Shown piece by piece: positions 14,943 to 17,937 of a DNA stretch of 17,937 nucleotides. Below the pieces are notes generated by a model. The model ran no database searches. It worked only from the letters and a program-made list of their open reading frames with translations, and was not told the origin of the DNA. Within the stretch, counting starts at the first letter, position 1; each line of letters opens with the position of its first letter. The stretch comes from Methylococcaceae bacterium. Lineage in GTDB: Bacteria; Pseudomonadota; Gammaproteobacteria; Methylococcales; Methylomonadaceae. Position numbers and translations under genes: made by a program. The DNA is taken from NCBI GenBank assembly GCA_030699345.1, contig JAUYMX010000200.1, forward strand, positions 1 to 17,937, read 5' to 3'.

Positions 14943-16383
14943 TCGTCAATTATGTTTGGCGTTACTCTACCTAATCAGTATGCCGTTAGCCCATGGAATT
15001 GATTTTCCCGATGTATTACAAGATCCTCTTCAGACGCTACCGGCGGTCATTGACAATGGTGTCATATTGCCGGGAGATAGCAGTCCATTTTCTTGTTCGA
15101 TACAAAAAGACTTTGCGACACCCTTGGCACTAGATGAAGCTGTTGATATTGCTTTGTGTAATACCCCTCAAGTTAAAATCGCTTGGGCAAACATCAAGGC
15201 TCAAGCAAGCGCTCTTGGCGAGGCTCGGGCAGCCTACTTGCCGACGATTATCGGTACAGTTAGCCGTCTTCATAGTCATACGGAATATCCGGAGTCGAAG
15301 GTGCAGTCATTTACAACTAATGGAACAACGTTGCATGGGAGTTTGAGTTGGCGTCTATTCGACTTTGGTGGACGCGCTGCTAATTTGGAGGCCGCAAACT
15401 GGATGCTGTCACAAGCCTTGGCTAATCAAGATGCAACGTTTCAGAAAGCACTAAACGCAGTGATTCAAGCCTATTTTGACAGTCAGGCATCCAACGCGGC
15501 ACTTATAGCAAAAATCGATATTGAGCGCCTTGCGCAAAGTACATTGGATTCTGCCAAGAATCGTGAAAAACGAGGTGTTAGTGGTCAGGGAGATACTTTG
15601 CAAGCCGCTACAGCGCTTGCGAAAGCTGCATTAGATAAAAGTCGTGCTGAAGGCGAGTATCGCAAATCGCTATCGCTCCTTGTTTATGCGTTAGGCGTCC
15701 CTACAAATACAACAATTACGCTGCCAAACATTACCGAGGGAGGTGATGCTCAAACTGATGAGAATACTTACAACTTGAACGCTTGGTTGGAAAATGCACG
15801 AAAAAATCATCCGGCAATTTCGGCAGCTATGGCTCAGTGGGAAGCAGCGCGAGCGCGCATTATCGCGGCGCGATCAGAAGGATTGCCCACCGTTGATTTT
15901 GCGATAAATGGTTATCAAAATGGTTATCCGGGGCAGAGTCCATCGCCTACCCAAACCCGGGTTGCGACAATTGGTGTCTCGGTGACAATCCCACTGTTTG
16001 AAGGGTTCTCTCGTACATACAAAATACGCGGCGCCGAAGCGCAAGCCGAACAACAGGAAGCTGAATTAGTCGATGTTGAGCATCAGACGCTAATGGAGGT
16101 AGTTAAGTCCTACGCTGATGCTGTGTCTTCTTTAAACAATCTGAAATTTTCATCAACACTTTTACAGTCTGCAAAAGATGCACTAGCGACTTCCCAGAGG
16201 CGATACGATAAAGGTGCTGCTGAAATTATGGAAATTTTGAGCACTCAAACAGCCTTGGCTGATGCGAAACAAGAGCGTATTCGCTGTATCGCTGAGTGGC
16301 GTTCTGCAAAACTGAGGATATTGGCAAGTAGCGGTTTGTTGGGGCAATCTATGATTCGCAAAATGGAAAACGGCAAATTATGA
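14932..16383 (+). CDS. TolC-family outer membrane channel of the type I system
   Basis: This protein is 483 residues from the ATG at 14932, which overlaps the adaptor gene by 11 bases. An in-frame ATG at 14914 would add six residues and spoil the signal peptide slightly. A Sec signal spans about 1-22 (LCLALLYLISMPLAHG). The outer-membrane efflux repeats are clear: LALDEAVDIALCNTPQVKIAW, ALGEARAAYLPTI and LSWRLFDFGGRAANLEAAN in the first half, then NHPAISAAMAQWEAARARI, SEGLPTVDF and VTIPLFEGFSRTYKIRGAEA in the second, ending in a long helix (AKQERIRCIAEWRSAKLRIL). It forms the trimeric exit duct. A dedicated channel in the operon suggests the system is self-contained. Confidence 0.93.
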   Translation: MSVNRQLCLALLYLISMPLAHGIDFPDVLQDPLQTLPAVIDNGVILPGDSSPFSCSIQKDFATPLALDEAVDIALCNTPQVKIAWANIKAQASALGEARAAYLPTIIGTVSRLHSHTEYPESKVQSFTTNGTTLHGSLSWRLFDFGGRAANLEAANWMLSQALANQDATFQKALNAVIQAYFDSQASNAALIAKIDIERLAQSTLDSAKNREKRGVSGQGDTLQAATALAKAALDKSRAEGEYRKSLSLLVYALGVPTNTTITLPNITEGGDAQTDENTYNLNAWLENARKNHPAISAAMAQWEAARARIIAARSEGLPTVDFAINGYQNGYPGQSPSPTQTRVATIGVSVTIPLFEGFSRTYKIRGAEAQAEQQEAELVDVEHQTLMEVVKSYADAVSSLNNLKFSSTLLQSAKDALATSQRRYDKGAAEIMEILSTQTALADAKQERIRCIAEWRSAKLRILASSGLLGQSMIRKMENGKL

Positions 16384-16440
16384 AAAAGTTACTTGTAACG
16401 CTCAACCGTCCCATCTATGACTTAACATTAGGACTTACAC

Positions 16441-16808
16441 CCCTATCAGTTGTTCAAACAATACCAGCAGGATATGGCAGCCGTGGACTGAATTGATCGC
16501 CAGAATCAAACACCGCAGTATTGATGCCAGAATCCTGATCTCCAGCATGCAGCAATCGCCTTGCGCTGGAGACATTAACGGTACGGGAGTTTGAGATTTT
16601 GCGTTTGCTGCTTGGTGGGATCGGCAACGATGATATTGCCAACATTCTCAACATCAGCCCGAAAACCGTTTGCAACTGCCACTATCTGATCAACTGCGAA
16701 CTCAGCGTTAACACCAACATTGAGCAGACACGACTGGCGATTAAGCTGAATGTACTCGATCTTTTGGAGCTTAGCGGCCATGCAGGTTTAAACTCGCCGG
16801 GCAATTAA
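16441..16808 (+). pseudogene. Remnant of a LuxR/NarL-type response regulator
   Basis: Three pieces in different frames make up a decayed response regulator. PYQLFKQYQQDMAAVD (16441-16488) fits the receiver domain up to the phosphoacceptor Asp. ELIARIKHRSIDARILISSM (16490-16549) fits the following receiver helix and strand. From about 16563 comes the HTH: LTVREFEILRLLLGGIG, NDDIANILNISPKTVCN, then ERLAIKLNVLDLL-like sequence to the stop at 16808. The segment after the Asp and the receiver-HTH linker are deleted, and the frames do not join. The HTH alone could be translated as a short protein from the TTG at 16599, but no ribosome site supports it. It may once have controlled the operon just upstream. 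Confidence 0.7.
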
Positions 16809-16823
16809 GCTTAGTTGGCCCAA

Positions 16824-17456
16824 CTACTGCCCTGCTTCGCGTTCAGCAAGTTGCTCGAATGGTACCGTAGTCGCGCCTACTGCGCTGACAAAGTCGGCGT
16901 CGTGGGTCGAGAGCAACATGACGCCATGTTCACTTTTGGCTTTTATCAGATCGATCAACAGAAGCCGGGTTCTGTGATCAAGTCCGTTACTTGGCTCATC
17001 CATCAACATTACTACAGGTGCTCCAATCCAAGCCGCCGCCAGCATGGTCTTCTTTTGCGTGCCCAGGGACATTTTGCCAAATGGCGTGCTAAGTGAGCAA
17101 GCAAACCAAAATTGCTAACAAGCTCCCAAACAGCCGGTTCCACTTCGCATTGTTTGGCTCGAGCAACAAATTTTCAGCAATTCGCGCCCGGTCATAAATG
17201 GATAAATGGGGCATTCATCCGGCACATAGGAAAGCTGGGACTTTGCAGCCACCCCCTCACCATTCAGTGAGTGACCGGCTATCCATATCTCGCCAGCATC
17301 GGGTTGGACGATACCTGCCAACACACTCAACAGCGTTGTTTTACCAATCCCATTGGGTCCCCGCAATGCAAATGCGCCACGACTAAAATGGCGACTCAGG
17401 TTTTGCAGTATCTGTTTGTTTCCAAACGCCTTATTTACTTTGTCAAAACGCAGCAC
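16824..17456 (-). pseudogene. ABC transporter ATPase with two apparent frameshifts
   Basis: The GTG at 17456 is preceded by AAGGA six bases upstream, overlapping the permease end. The frame encodes LRFDKVNKAFGNKQILQNLS with Walker A RGPNGIGKTTLLSVLAG, to about 17170. Coding then continues in another frame (ARAKQCEVEPAVWELVSNFG to LARH), and from about 17080 in the original type of frame: GKMSLGTQKKTMLAAAWIG (signature region), Walker B VVMLMDEPSNGLD and H-loop STHDAD, stopping at 16824. Joined, this is a normal small (about 210 residue) ABC ATPase. The first shift is near an A/T homopolymer (17168-17174) and the second near 17076-17083. The frames are otherwise clean, so either recent inactivation or sequencing indels would fit. 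It pairs with the membrane protein just upstream. Confidence 0.72.
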
Positions 17457-17465
17457 GACTCGTCC

Positions 17466-17937
17466 TTAAACCAACATATAAAACATAAGAGCGGTCCATA
17501 CTCCAGCAATCAACGAACTAAAAAGTACGGTGTGGCGTTCTGCATGTACTTGAGGAAATCTCAACAAGTACAATAACAGTGCAAAGGCAGCAAGACTGAT
17601 CAGCATGCTAGTCAGCGAGGCGTCATGATGCATTACCAGAACACTATTCAACGCAGCTGCAAAGCACAGTCCGAACAAAAGTACGGCGGCGACATCGAAC
17701 CAGCACCACCAAAGTGGCAATGGCAAGGCTGAGGTAAATTGCCCGGATGCCAGATGAGTCAGGTGCATACCGCGGTATAAACCGCTGACGCTAAGCGCAA
17801 TACCCGCTAGAGCAATCAGTGTTAGGGGTAACGCTCTGTAATCGTAATTCCATACTTCCATCAGCCCTATCGACGCGGCTAGGATCAGAGCGGAGCTGAT
17901 GCCTTTACTCAACATTTCCGAGTAATGTTGCCGGAAT
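17466..17937 (-). CDS. Hydrophobic membrane protein, probable ABC permease partner, partial at the right edge
   Basis: The frame stays open to the right edge, so the true start may lie outside. An internal ATG at 17915 would give 149 residues. Four or five membrane helices are visible (for example GISSALILAASIGL, PLTLIALAGIALSVSGLY, FDVAAVLLFGLCFAAALNS, LISLAAFALLLYLL, FSSLIAGVWTALMFYMLV). The stop is nine bases before the ABC ATPase GTG, so the two form one transcription unit. No family-specific motif was recognised. Permease function is inferred from the neighbour. Confidence 0.6.
   Translation of the reverse strand, partial: FRQHYSEMLSKGISSALILAASIGLMEVWNYDYRALPLTLIALAGIALSVSGLYRGMHLTHLASGQFTSALPLPLWWCWFDVAAVLLFGLCFAAALNSVLVMHHDASLTSMLISLAAFALLLYLLRFPQVHAERHTVLFSSLIAGVWTALMFYMLV

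Noticed and set aside
16388..16399. Small inverted repeat GTTAC-TT-GTAAC after the TolC-type gene
   Set aside because: The stem is short with a two-base loop and no T run, so it is not credible as a terminator.
1..17937. CRISPR arrays, tRNA or rRNA genes
   Set aside because: No regularly spaced repeats and no tRNA or rRNA-like sequence were noticed on reading either strand.

Overview
The window looks like gammaproteobacterial chromosome, possibly a methanotroph-type (Methylococcales-like) genome. That placement rests on remembered protein resemblance and moderate GC content, so it is a weak inference. The window splits into a conserved, phosphate-related left third and an accessory right two thirds with several broken genes and transposon debris.

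Left part (1-4914). A partial phoU runs off the left edge on the minus strand. To its right, also on the minus strand, are a secreted glycerophosphodiester phosphodiesterase (502-1767) and a secreted PhoD-type alkaline phosphatase (1857-3482). Good Pho-box-plus--10 candidates precede both phoU (346-363) and phoD (3535-3552), so this looks like a small PhoB-controlled phosphate-scavenging cluster. A plus-strand lysophospholipid transporter gene, lplT (3688-4914), is divergent from phoD.

Middle part (4997-7578). A minus-strand formylglycine-generating-enzyme-like gene has its start codon in or directly against a decayed Tn3-family transposase remnant (about 5796-6530). Next comes a plus-strand exported metallopeptidase-like gene (6835-7449). 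In it, a TAA stands exactly where the catalytic Glu of an HELLH motif would be.

Right part (7579-16383) is the most interesting region: a tightly packed plus-strand type I secretion operon. In order it encodes a membrane-anchored protein of unknown function, a large protein with no signal peptide that has a Tyr/Asp-rich tract and a matrixin-like domain, a PAPS-dependent sulfotransferase, an ABC exporter with a degenerate C39-like domain, an HlyD-type adaptor and a TolC-type channel. The last three overlap by a few bases. The sulfotransferase sits between a very tyrosine-rich acidic cargo and its exporter. I infer a protein-tyrosine sulfation and secretion system, similar in logic to Xanthomonas RaxST-RaxA-RaxB-RaxX but with a large non-peptide cargo and no leader peptidase activity.

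Right edge (16441-17937). There is a decayed LuxR-type response regulator, then a minus-strand ABC ATPase with two apparent frameshifts. Its membrane partner runs off the right edge. No tRNA, rRNA or CRISPR array was seen.
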